A stretch of 64,000 nucleotides of DNA from Polycyclovorans sp. (GTDB lineage: Bacteria; Pseudomonadota; Gammaproteobacteria; Nevskiales; Nevskiaceae). Shown here piece by piece: positions 55,983 to 63,311 of this stretch (within the stretch, counting starts at the first letter, position 1; each line of letters begins with the position of its first letter). The stretch covers positions 247,297 to 311,296 of the forward strand of contig PAKU01000029.1 of NCBI GenBank assembly GCA_002706265.1. Direction: 5' to 3'. Made by a program: the position numbers and the translations under genes. The notes under the pieces were generated by a model that did no database searches, was not told the DNA's origin, and was given only the letters and a program-made list of their open reading frames with translations.

Positions 55983-57539
55983 ATGAAGATGAGACTGTCA
56001 CCATTGTCGCCAACGAGGCGCCCGCTGAGTCGACGGCGGCCGATGAGCCCCGGCGCCCGCGGGCGCGCCGCGCTTGGGCTGCTGGCCCTGTGGTCGGCGG
56101 CCTTGCATCCGGCAACGGGCTGGGCCGCCAGCGGCCTCGCGCCCCTGGGCACCGGCGCCGTGCAGAACGGCCTGGCGGGCGCCGGGACCGCAGACGCCGC
56201 TGATGCGTTCTCCAGCGTGCGCAATCCGGCGGCCGGCGCGCGCCTGGAGACGCACCTTGTAATGGGCCTGGACCTCGGGCGCCCGGATGGCCGCATCCGG
56301 GCCAACGATGCCGGAATGGGACTGGGGATTTTTGCCTTTTCCTCGCAGTCGCAACAGTCGGTCTCGGGCCTGCTGCCGGGGCCCCAGTTCGCCTACAACC
56401 GGCGCCTCACACCGCGCTCGGCCTTGGGCCTGTCGCTGAATTTCGCCGGATTTGCCGCCGAGGCCAGCGGCGGCAGCGCCACGTTCGGCGGCTCGACACC
56501 AATGATCTCTGCCCGCTGCCAGGGACTGCTCGGCGGCGGCGCGCCGGCGCCCGGCAGCACCGATGCCCTCGGGCTCTGTGGCAACAGCCGCAGCACCCTG
56601 AAACTGCAACTGGCGCAGGGGTTTCTGGCCGCGAACTACGCCCACAACTTCGATCACGGCTTGAGCCTGGGACTTGCCCCGGTGCTGGCCGTCCAGGCCC
56701 TGCGCGCCGACGGCTTCGGGGCGCTGGCCAATTTCTCCAATGATCCGGCAGCCACGAGCGACCGCGGCACTGGCCTCTACTGGGGACTGGGCGCACGCTT
56801 GGGCCTGCTTTGGCAGGTGGCGAATACCTTCACCGTGGGCGCCGGTTACCAGACGCCGATCCGAATGCGCGGCTCGGACCGTTATGTAGGGCTGATGCCG
56901 GGCGGCACCCTGGACGCGCCCTCCAGCCTCCACGCGGGCATCGCGCTAGGCCCTTTTGCTCGACAGCGTCTGCTGATTGATGTCGAGCACATCCGCCACG
57001 AGGACAGCCGCGCCCTGTCCAACCGGGTCGACGCGCAGCGCCTGACCGAGCAATGCCTGCTGCCTCGCCTGGTGCAGCTTTCACTTCGTCGGGCACCGGC
57101 CGCAGGCCCCTCGCCAGACTGCCTTGGTGGCGCACACGGCGCCGGGCTGGGCTGGCGCAATCTGACCGTCTACAAGATCGGTTACGAGTACACGCACGGG
57201 CCGGTGCAGCTGCGGCTCGGCTACGCGCACAGCGAGCGGCCGATGGGCGTCGACCAGGTGCTGGCCTCGATGGTGGCACCCGCCACCAGCCGTCGCCATC
57301 TGGCGCTCGGGCTGTCCTGGGCCGCTTCGCCCCGCTGGGGGGTCGACCTGATGCTGCAACGCGCGTTGCCCGAAGCGATTGACGGACGCAACCCCCTGAG
57401 CCAGGTTCAGGTTCAGCTGCTGCCGCCGGGAATCGACGCCAGCAGCGACGGCACCGATCAACGCCTGCGCACCGAACTGGATGTCTGGCAGCTGGGCCTG
57501 GGCCTCAGGCTCGCCCTTGGCAGGGAACACGCACAATGA
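55983..57539 (+). CDS. FadL-like outer-membrane channel for hydrophobic substrates
   Basis: Protein of about 518 residues with a signal peptide (AALGLLALWSAALHPATGWA), then GLAPLGTGAVQNGLAGAGTA DAADAFSSVRNPAAG, a FadL/TodX-type N-terminal plug with the conserved Asn-Pro-Ala. The rest is a beta-barrel pattern of alternating residues and ends in LGLGLRLALGREHAQ, not the classic aromatic terminus. FadL proteins bring long-chain fatty acids or aromatic hydrocarbons through the outer membrane. The presence of an outer-membrane channel shows a Gram-negative host. AGGAGG lies 7 bases before the ATG at 55983. Confidence 0.75.
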   Translation: MKMRLSPLSPTRRPLSRRRPMSPGARGRAALGLLALWSAALHPATGWAASGLAPLGTGAVQNGLAGAGTADAADAFSSVRNPAAGARLETHLVMGLDLGRPDGRIRANDAGMGLGIFAFSSQSQQSVSGLLPGPQFAYNRRLTPRSALGLSLNFAGFAAEASGGSATFGGSTPMISARCQGLLGGGAPAPGSTDALGLCGNSRSTLKLQLAQGFLAANYAHNFDHGLSLGLAPVLAVQALRADGFGALANFSNDPAATSDRGTGLYWGLGARLGLLWQVANTFTVGAGYQTPIRMRGSDRYVGLMPGGTLDAPSSLHAGIALGPFARQRLLIDVEHIRHEDSRALSNRVDAQRLTEQCLLPRLVQLSLRRAPAAGPSPDCLGGAHGAGLGWRNLTVYKIGYEYTHGPVQLRLGYAHSERPMGVDQVLASMVAPATSRRHLALGLSWAASPRWGVDLMLQRALPEAIDGRNPLSQVQVQLLPPGIDASSDGTDQRLRTELDVWQLGLGLRLALGREHAQ

Positions 57540-58705
57540 CCGAAACCCCCAACCCTTGGCGCCCGCTCGCCGGCCTGCGCGTGCTGGACTTCTCACTGCT
57601 GCTGCCGGGGCCGTTCGCGACCGTGACCTTGGCCGACCTCGGCGCCGAGGTCATCAAGATCGAGCCGCTGACTGGCGACTTCGCGCGGCGCATGGCCGGC
57701 CCGATGTTCGCGATGGCCAACCGCAACAAGCAGATCCTCGCGCTCGATCTGAAAAACCCGGCGACGCGGCCCCTGATCGAACGTCTGGCGCGGTGGGCCG
57801 ATCTGGTCGTGGAAGGTTTTCGCCCCGGCGTCGCCGCGCGCCTGAAGGTGGATCACCCCTACCTTTCGGCGCTCAACCCGCGTCTGATTTATTGCTCGAT
57901 TTCCGGCTACGGCCAGGAGGGGCCCGCCCGCGATGCCCCCGGCCATGACCTGAACTACATTGCCGCGTCCGGCGGACTGATGTTCGCCGGCCACTGGAGC
58001 GGAGCGCCGCGTCGCTCCGGCATGCCGGTTGCCGACCTCGCGGGCGCCAGCTTCGCAATCGTTGCCATGCTCGCCGCGCTGCACGAGCGCGGCCGCACCG
58101 GCAAGGGGGTGTACCTCGACCTGGCACTGGCCGACGCCGCGCTCGCGTTCAACACCGCACGCCACGGACTGGAGGCGGAAGCGCCCTCGCGTGCGCACCT
58201 GTATCCGACCAACGACGTGTTCGAGACTGGCGACGGCCGCGCGCTCACCCTGGGGATCATCGAACCGCAGTTCTGGCAGCGCTTCGTCGCCGCCACTGCC
58301 GACATTGCGCCCGACTTCGCGGCGCCCGCATGGGCCGAGGAAACGGGGCGCCTGGCCGATGGCGACGCCCTGCACGCGCGCATCGCTGCCGTCATGCGCA
58401 CACGCAGTTCCAGCGAGTGGCTGCAGCGTCTGGCACGTCACGACGTGCCGGCGCAGCTCGTGCTCTCGCCCGCCGAGGCCGCGCGCTCGCCGCAGACCCG
58501 CGCGCGCGAACTGGTGATGGAACACGAAGGGCAGCGCCACCTGCCCTTCCCGGTACACGCCGACCACCGCCGCGGTGCGCGCCTCGACCGCGTGGCCGGG
58601 GCGGTCGGTGCCGATGCCGACCCGGTGCTGATCGATCTTGGCCTGAGCGCCGCCGAGATCGACGCGCTGCGCAGCGCAGGCGCGCTCGCCCCGGCCCCGC
58701 GCTGA
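57536..58705 (+). CDS. class III CoA-transferase (CaiB/BaiF), second copy
   Basis: CoA-transferase of 389 residues: LDFSLLLPGPFATVTLADLG, EVIKIEPLTGD, NRNKQILALDLKNPATRPLI, YCSISGYGQEG, and the Asp region HDLNYIAASGG. Probable activation or racemase-type role on a branched or cyclic acid; the family also contains alpha-methylacyl-CoA racemases, and DLNYIAASG here is strongly racemase-like. Start overlaps the FadL stop (ATGA), so import and activation are coupled. Confidence 0.85.
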   Translation: MTETPNPWRPLAGLRVLDFSLLLPGPFATVTLADLGAEVIKIEPLTGDFARRMAGPMFAMANRNKQILALDLKNPATRPLIERLARWADLVVEGFRPGVAARLKVDHPYLSALNPRLIYCSISGYGQEGPARDAPGHDLNYIAASGGLMFAGHWSGAPRRSGMPVADLAGASFAIVAMLAALHERGRTGKGVYLDLALADAALAFNTARHGLEAEAPSRAHLYPTNDVFETGDGRALTLGIIEPQFWQRFVAATADIAPDFAAPAWAEETGRLADGDALHARIAAVMRTRSSSEWLQRLARHDVPAQLVLSPAEAARSPQTRARELVMEHEGQRHLPFPVHADHRRGARLDRVAGAVGADADPVLIDLGLSAAEIDALRSAGALAPAPR

Positions 58706-58763
58706 TACGGCCACGTCGGACCGGCCTGCTCATCCACCACATTGCCTTGCGAAGGACTTCACC

Positions 58764-59576
58764 ATGTCATCTGCACCCCCCAGCAGCACCCCCCGCCTCG
58801 CCGCCACCATCCTGCTGCTGCGCGACGGCGCCGAGGCCCTGGAAGTCTTCATGGTGGTGCGTCACCACGAGATCGACTTTGCCGCCGGGGCCTTGGTCTT
58901 CCCCGGCGGCAAGCTCGCGCCGGGCGATGAAGACCCGCGCGTACAACTGCGCTGTACCGGCATTGCCGGCCTGGCACCCGAGCAGATCACCCTGCGCGTT
59001 GCCGCGATTCGCGAAGCCTTCGAGGAGTGCGGCGTGCTGCTTGCGCGCGCGCGCGGCGAGCAGCGCCTGCTCGGACCCGCCCGTCTGGCCGAACTCGGGC
59101 CGCGCTACCGCAAGGTGCTGGACAAGGGCGACCTCGGCATCGCCGACATGCTCGAGACCGAAGACCTCGAACTGGCCTGCGAAGAACTGGTGCCCTTCGC
59201 GCACTGGATCACGCCGGTCTTCATGCCCAAGCGCTTCGACACGCACTTCTACCTCGCCGTGGCACCGGCCGAGCAGCTCGCGGTACACGACGGCAGCGAA
59301 CTGGTGGACTCGCTGTGGCTGCGTCCCGCGCACGCCCTGTCTCAGGCCGCGGCCGGTGTCCACACCCTGGTGCCGGCGACCGAACTCAATGTGAAGAAGC
59401 TGGGCTTTTCTGACCGCGTGGAGGCCGCCCTTGATGCCGCGCGCACACACGCGGTGGTCACGGTGGTGCCCGAAGTGATCAAGGGGCCGCAGGGCAAGCG
59501 GCTGATCATTCCGGCCGAGGCCGGCTACGGCGTCACGGAATTCGCGCCCCCGCAGGCGCCGCCGGGCAAACCCTGA
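58764..59576 (+). CDS. Nudix hydrolase, CoA/acyl-CoA diphosphatase-like (NUDT19 type)
   Basis: Protein of 270 residues. The Nudix box is split: FPGGKLAPGDEDP, an insert of about 20 residues, then RVAAIREAFEECGVLL with REAFEECG. A large insert inside the box is characteristic of the peroxisomal enzyme NUDT19, which cleaves CoA and acyl-CoA to phosphopantetheine and ADP. A role in clearing stalled acyl-CoA or tuning the CoA pool would fit this cluster. Converges on the SDR gene at 59599. Confidence 0.75.
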   Translation: MSSAPPSSTPRLAATILLLRDGAEALEVFMVVRHHEIDFAAGALVFPGGKLAPGDEDPRVQLRCTGIAGLAPEQITLRVAAIREAFEECGVLLARARGEQRLLGPARLAELGPRYRKVLDKGDLGIADMLETEDLELACEELVPFAHWITPVFMPKRFDTHFYLAVAPAEQLAVHDGSELVDSLWLRPAHALSQAAAGVHTLVPATELNVKKLGFSDRVEAALDAARTHAVVTVVPEVIKGPQGKRLIIPAEAGYGVTEFAPPQAPPGKP

Positions 59577-59598
59577 CGTCACCGCGCACGCCCGGGCT

Positions 59599-60396
59599 TC
59601 AGCCGGGCGTGCTCAGGCCGCCATTGACGCTGAGCGTCTGCCCGGTGATCGCGGCAGACTGCGGCCCGGCGAAGAACGCCGCCGCATTGGCGATGTCCCG
59701 GCAGGTGACGTCGAACAGCATGCGCTTGCGCAGGTTCTCCAGCATGCCGCCCTTGCCCTGATCGGCCATCAGGGCCGCAGACCCGGCACCCCAGCGCGGG
59801 ATGGCGTCGGAGATGAAACTCATCGCCACGATGTTGATGCGAATCTTCTCGCGGCCGAACTCGCGCGCCAGCACGCGACACATGTGCATCATGCCGCTGG
59901 TCGAACCGCCCAATACCGATTCGCCCACCGTCGCCACGCGACCGGCGTCGGTGCCGATCATGACCATGCTGCCGCCACCGGCATCGCGCAGATGGGGCTG
60001 CAGGGCACGAATCGCGTACACCCGCGCAAGAAAATGCGCGCGCAGATACTGGTCGTAGTGCTCAAGGTCCATGTCCTTGAACAGGCGGAACGAAGGCGAA
60101 TCGTGGCTGGCACCGGCACCGCTGGCCACCAGCACGTCGATACGCCCGAAGCGTGCCGCGACGCGATCCGCCATGGCCTGCATCTGCCCCGCGTCGAACA
60201 GGTCCGCCGCCTCGAAACAGGCGCGGCCGCCCGCCGCTTCGATCTCCGCCACCACGGCCGCGCCCGCCTCCGCATTGCGACCGCTGACGACCACGGCGGC
60301 GCCCTGTTCGGCCAGCCGGATCGCGCAGGCGCGGCCGATGAAGGCCGTCGCGCCCGTGACCACCGCCACCTTGTCTTTCAGTTCGAGGCTGTTCAT
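59599..60396 (-). CDS. SDR-family protein without Tyr-Lys active site
   Basis: SDR-fold protein of 265 residues: cofactor loop TGATAFIGRACAIRLAEQGA, VSGRN, and C-terminal ITGQTLSVNGGL. The catalytic Tyr-x3-Lys is replaced: the aligned segment VLGGSTSGMM has Leu162 and Thr166; NNAG is ASGAG, and the serine strand is MVMIGTDAG. Ordinary hydride transfer by the classical mechanism is therefore unlikely. It lies directly downstream of a ring-hydrolase-like crotonase on the same strand. The start MNSLELKDK is preceded by TGGAG. Confidence 0.8.
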   Translation of the reverse strand: MNSLELKDKVAVVTGATAFIGRACAIRLAEQGAAVVVSGRNAEAGAAVVAEIEAAGGRACFEAADLFDAGQMQAMADRVAARFGRIDVLVASGAGASHDSPSFRLFKDMDLEHYDQYLRAHFLARVYAIRALQPHLRDAGGGSMVMIGTDAGRVATVGESVLGGSTSGMMHMCRVLAREFGREKIRINIVAMSFISDAIPRWGAGSAALMADQGKGGMLENLRKRMLFDVTCRDIANAAAFFAGPQSAAITGQTLSVNGGLSTPG

Positions 60397-60427
60397 CGGC
60401 ACATCTCCAAGCGGGCGACGCGCCGTT

Positions 60428-61213
60428 TCAGCGGAACGGGGTGAAGTCGGGCTTGCGCTTGGCCAGGAAGGCCGCGGCGCCTTCGGCCTGCTCGCCGGTG
60501 CGGAAGTAGTCCGGCGCAATCTCCTTGATCATGTCGTTCATGTCGCGCTGCATGATCGGCTCCATCTGGTAGTAGAACGAGCGCTTGAGAATCTTCAGGC
60601 AGGTGGGGCTGACCGCAAGCAGTTCGTCCGCCCACTTGCGCACTTCGGCGTCGAGCTGCTGCTTGGGCACCACGGCGTTGGCCAGCCCCCATTCCAGGGC
60701 CTGCGCGGCGGTGTAGCGGCGGCACAGCATCCACAGTTCGCGCGCGCGCTTGTGGCCGAGCACGTTGGCCGCGTGGCTGACGATGTAACCGCCGGCCGGC
60801 GAGCCGACACGCGGACCGTTCTGGCCAAAGATGGCGTGCTCGGCGGCGATGGTGAAGTCGCAGAAGTAGGCGATGTGGTGCCCGCCACCAATGGCGTAGC
60901 CGTTGACGCGCGCGATCACCGGCTTGAGGCATTCGGCGATCTGGCGGTTGAAGGTGAAGTTGAGATCTTCAAGACCGCTCTTGCCGTCGTCGCTGCCCTT
61001 CTCCCAGTTGATGTCGCCGCCCACGCAGAACGCGCGCTCGCCGCTGCCGGTCAGCACGATGACGCCGACGTCGCGGTCGTTCGTTGCCTTGTCCATCAAG
61101 TCCTGCATTTCCTTGATGTTGTCGCCGGTGAAGGCGTTCAGGGTCTTGGGGCGATTGAGGGTGATCGTGGCAACGTGGTTGTCAACGCTGTACAGCACTT
61201 CGGCTTCCGACAC
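60428..61213 (-). CDS. crotonase of the BadI/MenB type, probable ring-opening beta-ketoacyl-CoA hydrolase
   Basis: Crotonase of about 261 residues. VNGYAIGGGHHIAYFCDFTI, FGQNGPRVGSPAGGYIVSHA, KRARELWMLCRRYTAAQALE and VSPTCLKILKRSFYYQ match the dihydroxynaphthoyl-CoA synthase/BadI branch. BadI opens 2-ketocyclohexanecarboxyl-CoA to pimeloyl-CoA; MenB does the reverse kind of ring closure. With no menaquinone genes near, ring opening is preferred. The GTG at 61213 with AAGGAG six bases upstream is the likely start. Divergent from the ACAD at 61344, with an operator copy between. Confidence 0.82.
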   Translation of the reverse strand: MSEAEVLYSVDNHVATITLNRPKTLNAFTGDNIKEMQDLMDKATNDRDVGVIVLTGSGERAFCVGGDINWEKGSDDGKSGLEDLNFTFNRQIAECLKPVIARVNGYAIGGGHHIAYFCDFTIAAEHAIFGQNGPRVGSPAGGYIVSHAANVLGHKRARELWMLCRRYTAAQALEWGLANAVVPKQQLDAEVRKWADELLAVSPTCLKILKRSFYYQMEPIMQRDMNDMIKEIAPDYFRTGEQAEGAAAFLAKRKPDFTPFR

Positions 61214-61290
61214 GGTGTACTCCTTGGTAGGGATGTTGAGGTGAAACGAGCGCCGGACCGTCACAAAGAACAAGGGGACCGACGTGCAAA

Positions 61291-61310
61291 TCGAACAGAT
61301 GTTAGTTAGA
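61291..61310. promoter_or_regulatory. recurrent operator-like site, copy 4
   Basis: On the minus strand TCTAACTAACATCTGTTCGA matches the reverse complement of copy 2 at 16 of 20 positions. It lies between the divergent BadI-like gene (start 61213) and ACAD gene (start 61344), 33 bp before the latter. Likely a shared operator. Confidence 0.5.
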
Positions 61311-61343
61311 TTACACGACATTCCACGGCAACTGCGAGCCCCC

Positions 61344-62510
61344 GTGAACTTCGAGCCAACCGATGAGCAAGCCAAACTGCGCGACGCCGCGCGACGTCTG
61401 GCGCAGGAGCGGTTCAAGGACAAGGCGGCCCGCTGGGACCGCAACGAGGAATTCCCGGAGGAGAACAAGCATCTCCTCGCCGAGCTTGGCTATCTGGGCC
61501 TGTCCATCGACCGCGAACACGGCGGCAGCGGCGCGGGGCTGGTCAGCACCTATCTGGTGGTCGAGGAAATCGCCAAGGTCGACATGCTCACCGCCATGAT
61601 CGTGCACGACCAGAATGTGTCGCCGCGCATCATCGCCAACCACGCGCCGGCTGCGCTGCGCGCGCGACTGCTGCCGAAAGTCGTCAGGGGCGAACTGGAA
61701 ATCAGCATCGCCTGGACCGAGCCGCAGGCCGGCTCCGACGGCACCGCCATCCGCACCACCGCCACGCGCGACGGCGACCACTACATCGTCAACGGCCAGA
61801 AGATCTTCACCACCTTTGGCGACCGCGCCGACATGCACCTGGTGTACGCGCGCTTCGCGCCCGGCACCGGCGCGCGTGGCATCGGGACGATTCTCGTCGA
61901 GCGCGACCGACCCGGCGTCACCGTGCACCGGCTGGAGAACAAGATGGGCGTGCGCGGCGCCTCGGAGTGCGAGCTGTTCTTCGACCAGGTGCGTGTGCCG
62001 GCCAGCAATGTCGTCACGCTTGGTGAGGCCGGGCATTCGCGCGCCTTCGTGCAGCCGCTGAACATCTACAACGGTACCCGTGTGGGCATGGGCGTGATGG
62101 CCCTGGGCGTCGCCGAAGGCGCCTTCGATCTGGCCCGCGACTACATGATGGTGCGCGAGCAGTTCGGCCAGAAGCTCTGCGAGATGCAGGGCCTGCGCTG
62201 GATGATGGCCGACATGCTGATCGAGATCGAAGCCGCGCGCTGCCTCTGCTACAAGGCGCTGGCGCTGGTCGATGCCGGCCGGCCCGATCCCTGCCTGTCG
62301 TCGATCGCCAAGGTGCAGGCCACCGAGATGGCGCAGAAGGTCACGCTGCAGTGCCAGCAGATGTTCGGCGGCTACGGCTACTTCGGGGCGCTGCCGCTGG
62401 AGCGCATGGTGCGCGACGTGCGCATGCTGACCATCACCGGCGGCACCACGCAGACACAGAAGAACACCATCGCCAGCCACATCTTCAGAGCACAGGGAGC
62501 AGCTTCATGA
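61344..62510 (+). CDS. acyl-CoA dehydrogenase lacking both usual catalytic Glu positions
   Basis: ACAD of about 388 residues: IAWTEPQAGSDGTAIRT, IFTTFGDRAD, VREQFGQKL. The C-terminal segment is ITGGTTQTQKN, with no Glu at the MCAD-type position. Helix G reads YNGTRVGMG, with Thr245 where isovaleryl-type enzymes have Glu. An Asp stands at residue 89 (IVHDQN), where most ACADs have VHNSL. Cyclohexane- and cyclohexenecarboxyl-CoA dehydrogenases are reported to use an Asp near residue 91 for an unusual elimination, so such an activity is plausible. GTG at 61344 is the preferred start, after the operator; a GTG at 61284 is upstream. A BadI-like gene is divergent. Confidence 0.83.
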   Translation: MNFEPTDEQAKLRDAARRLAQERFKDKAARWDRNEEFPEENKHLLAELGYLGLSIDREHGGSGAGLVSTYLVVEEIAKVDMLTAMIVHDQNVSPRIIANHAPAALRARLLPKVVRGELEISIAWTEPQAGSDGTAIRTTATRDGDHYIVNGQKIFTTFGDRADMHLVYARFAPGTGARGIGTILVERDRPGVTVHRLENKMGVRGASECELFFDQVRVPASNVVTLGEAGHSRAFVQPLNIYNGTRVGMGVMALGVAEGAFDLARDYMMVREQFGQKLCEMQGLRWMMADMLIEIEAARCLCYKALALVDAGRPDPCLSSIAKVQATEMAQKVTLQCQQMFGGYGYFGALPLERMVRDVRMLTITGGTTQTQKNTIASHIFRAQGAAS

Positions 62511-63277
62511 CCGTTCGCCTCGAACGCACAGGCGCCATCGCGCGCATCGTCCTCGACCGCCCCGATGCGCTCAACGCGCTGAACGGCGAGATGAAGGATC
62601 GCATTGGCGATTTGGCCCTGGAACTCCAGCGCGATACCGATGTGCGCTGCGTGGTGCTGTGCGGCACCGGACGCGCGTTCTGCTCGGGTTCCGACATCGG
62701 CACGATGACCGGATTCGATGTCCGTGCCGGCCGTGCACGGCTGCAGCAGGCGCATCGGTTCATCCTCGGCATCGCCAACCTCGACAAGCCCGTCATCGCG
62801 GCGGTGCGCGGCGCCACCGTCGGCGTCGGCTTCAGCCTTGCGCTGGCCAGCGATCTGGTGGTCGCCTCCGACACCGCGCGCTTCGGCCTGGTGTTCAAGA
62901 AAGTCGGCCTGGCACCGGACGGCGGGATGGCCTACTTCATGACGCACGCTGTCGGTGCGCGCCGCGCCAGGGAGCTGATGCTGTCCGCGCGCCTGTTCGA
63001 TGCCAAAGAAGCACAGTCGCTGGGTCTGGTCGCCGAAGTCGTGGACGACGCCAGGCTGGACGCGCGCGCGATGGAACTGGCCGAAGAGATGGCTTCGTCG
63101 GCGACCTTTGCGCTGGCCATGGGCAAGCGCATGTTCCACGCCGCCGCCAGGCCCAGTCTCGAAGAATTCCTGGAACTGGAATCGCACATCCAGACCGAAG
63201 TACTGCAGACCCAGGACCACCGCGAGGGCGTGGCCGCCTATCGCGAAAAGCGCAAGCCCCTGTTCCACGGCCGTTAA
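62507..63277 (+). CDS. enoyl-CoA hydratase/isomerase
   Basis: Crotonase of 256 residues: LDRPDALNALNGEM, CSGSDIGTM, VRGATVGVGFSLALASDLVVA, and FGLVFKKVGLAPDGGMAYFM. The position of the catalytic Glu of standard hydratases is occupied by Lys-Lys-Val; the later Asp (APDGG) is typical of PaaG-like isomerases. It would isomerise or hydrate the product of the ACADs. The start overlaps the ACAD stop (ATGA), so the genes are coupled. Confidence 0.85.
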   Translation: MTVRLERTGAIARIVLDRPDALNALNGEMKDRIGDLALELQRDTDVRCVVLCGTGRAFCSGSDIGTMTGFDVRAGRARLQQAHRFILGIANLDKPVIAAVRGATVGVGFSLALASDLVVASDTARFGLVFKKVGLAPDGGMAYFMTHAVGARRARELMLSARLFDAKEAQSLGLVAEVVDDARLDARAMELAEEMASSATFALAMGKRMFHAAARPSLEEFLELESHIQTEVLQTQDHREGVAAYREKRKPLFHGR

Positions 63278-63311
63278 TACGGTTCACGATTGCCACGTCA
63301 CTGGAGTGACC

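Noticed and set aside
60428..61213. Menaquinone-biosynthetic MenB (DHNA-CoA synthase).
   Set aside because: The sequence branch is shared with BadI, and no other men genes are present; the catabolic setting favours a ring hydrolase. Not fully excluded.
61284..61343. Upstream GTG start for the ACAD at 61344.
   Set aside because: The 20 extra residues contain the operator-like site and do not resemble ACAD N termini, which begin near NFEPTDEQ.
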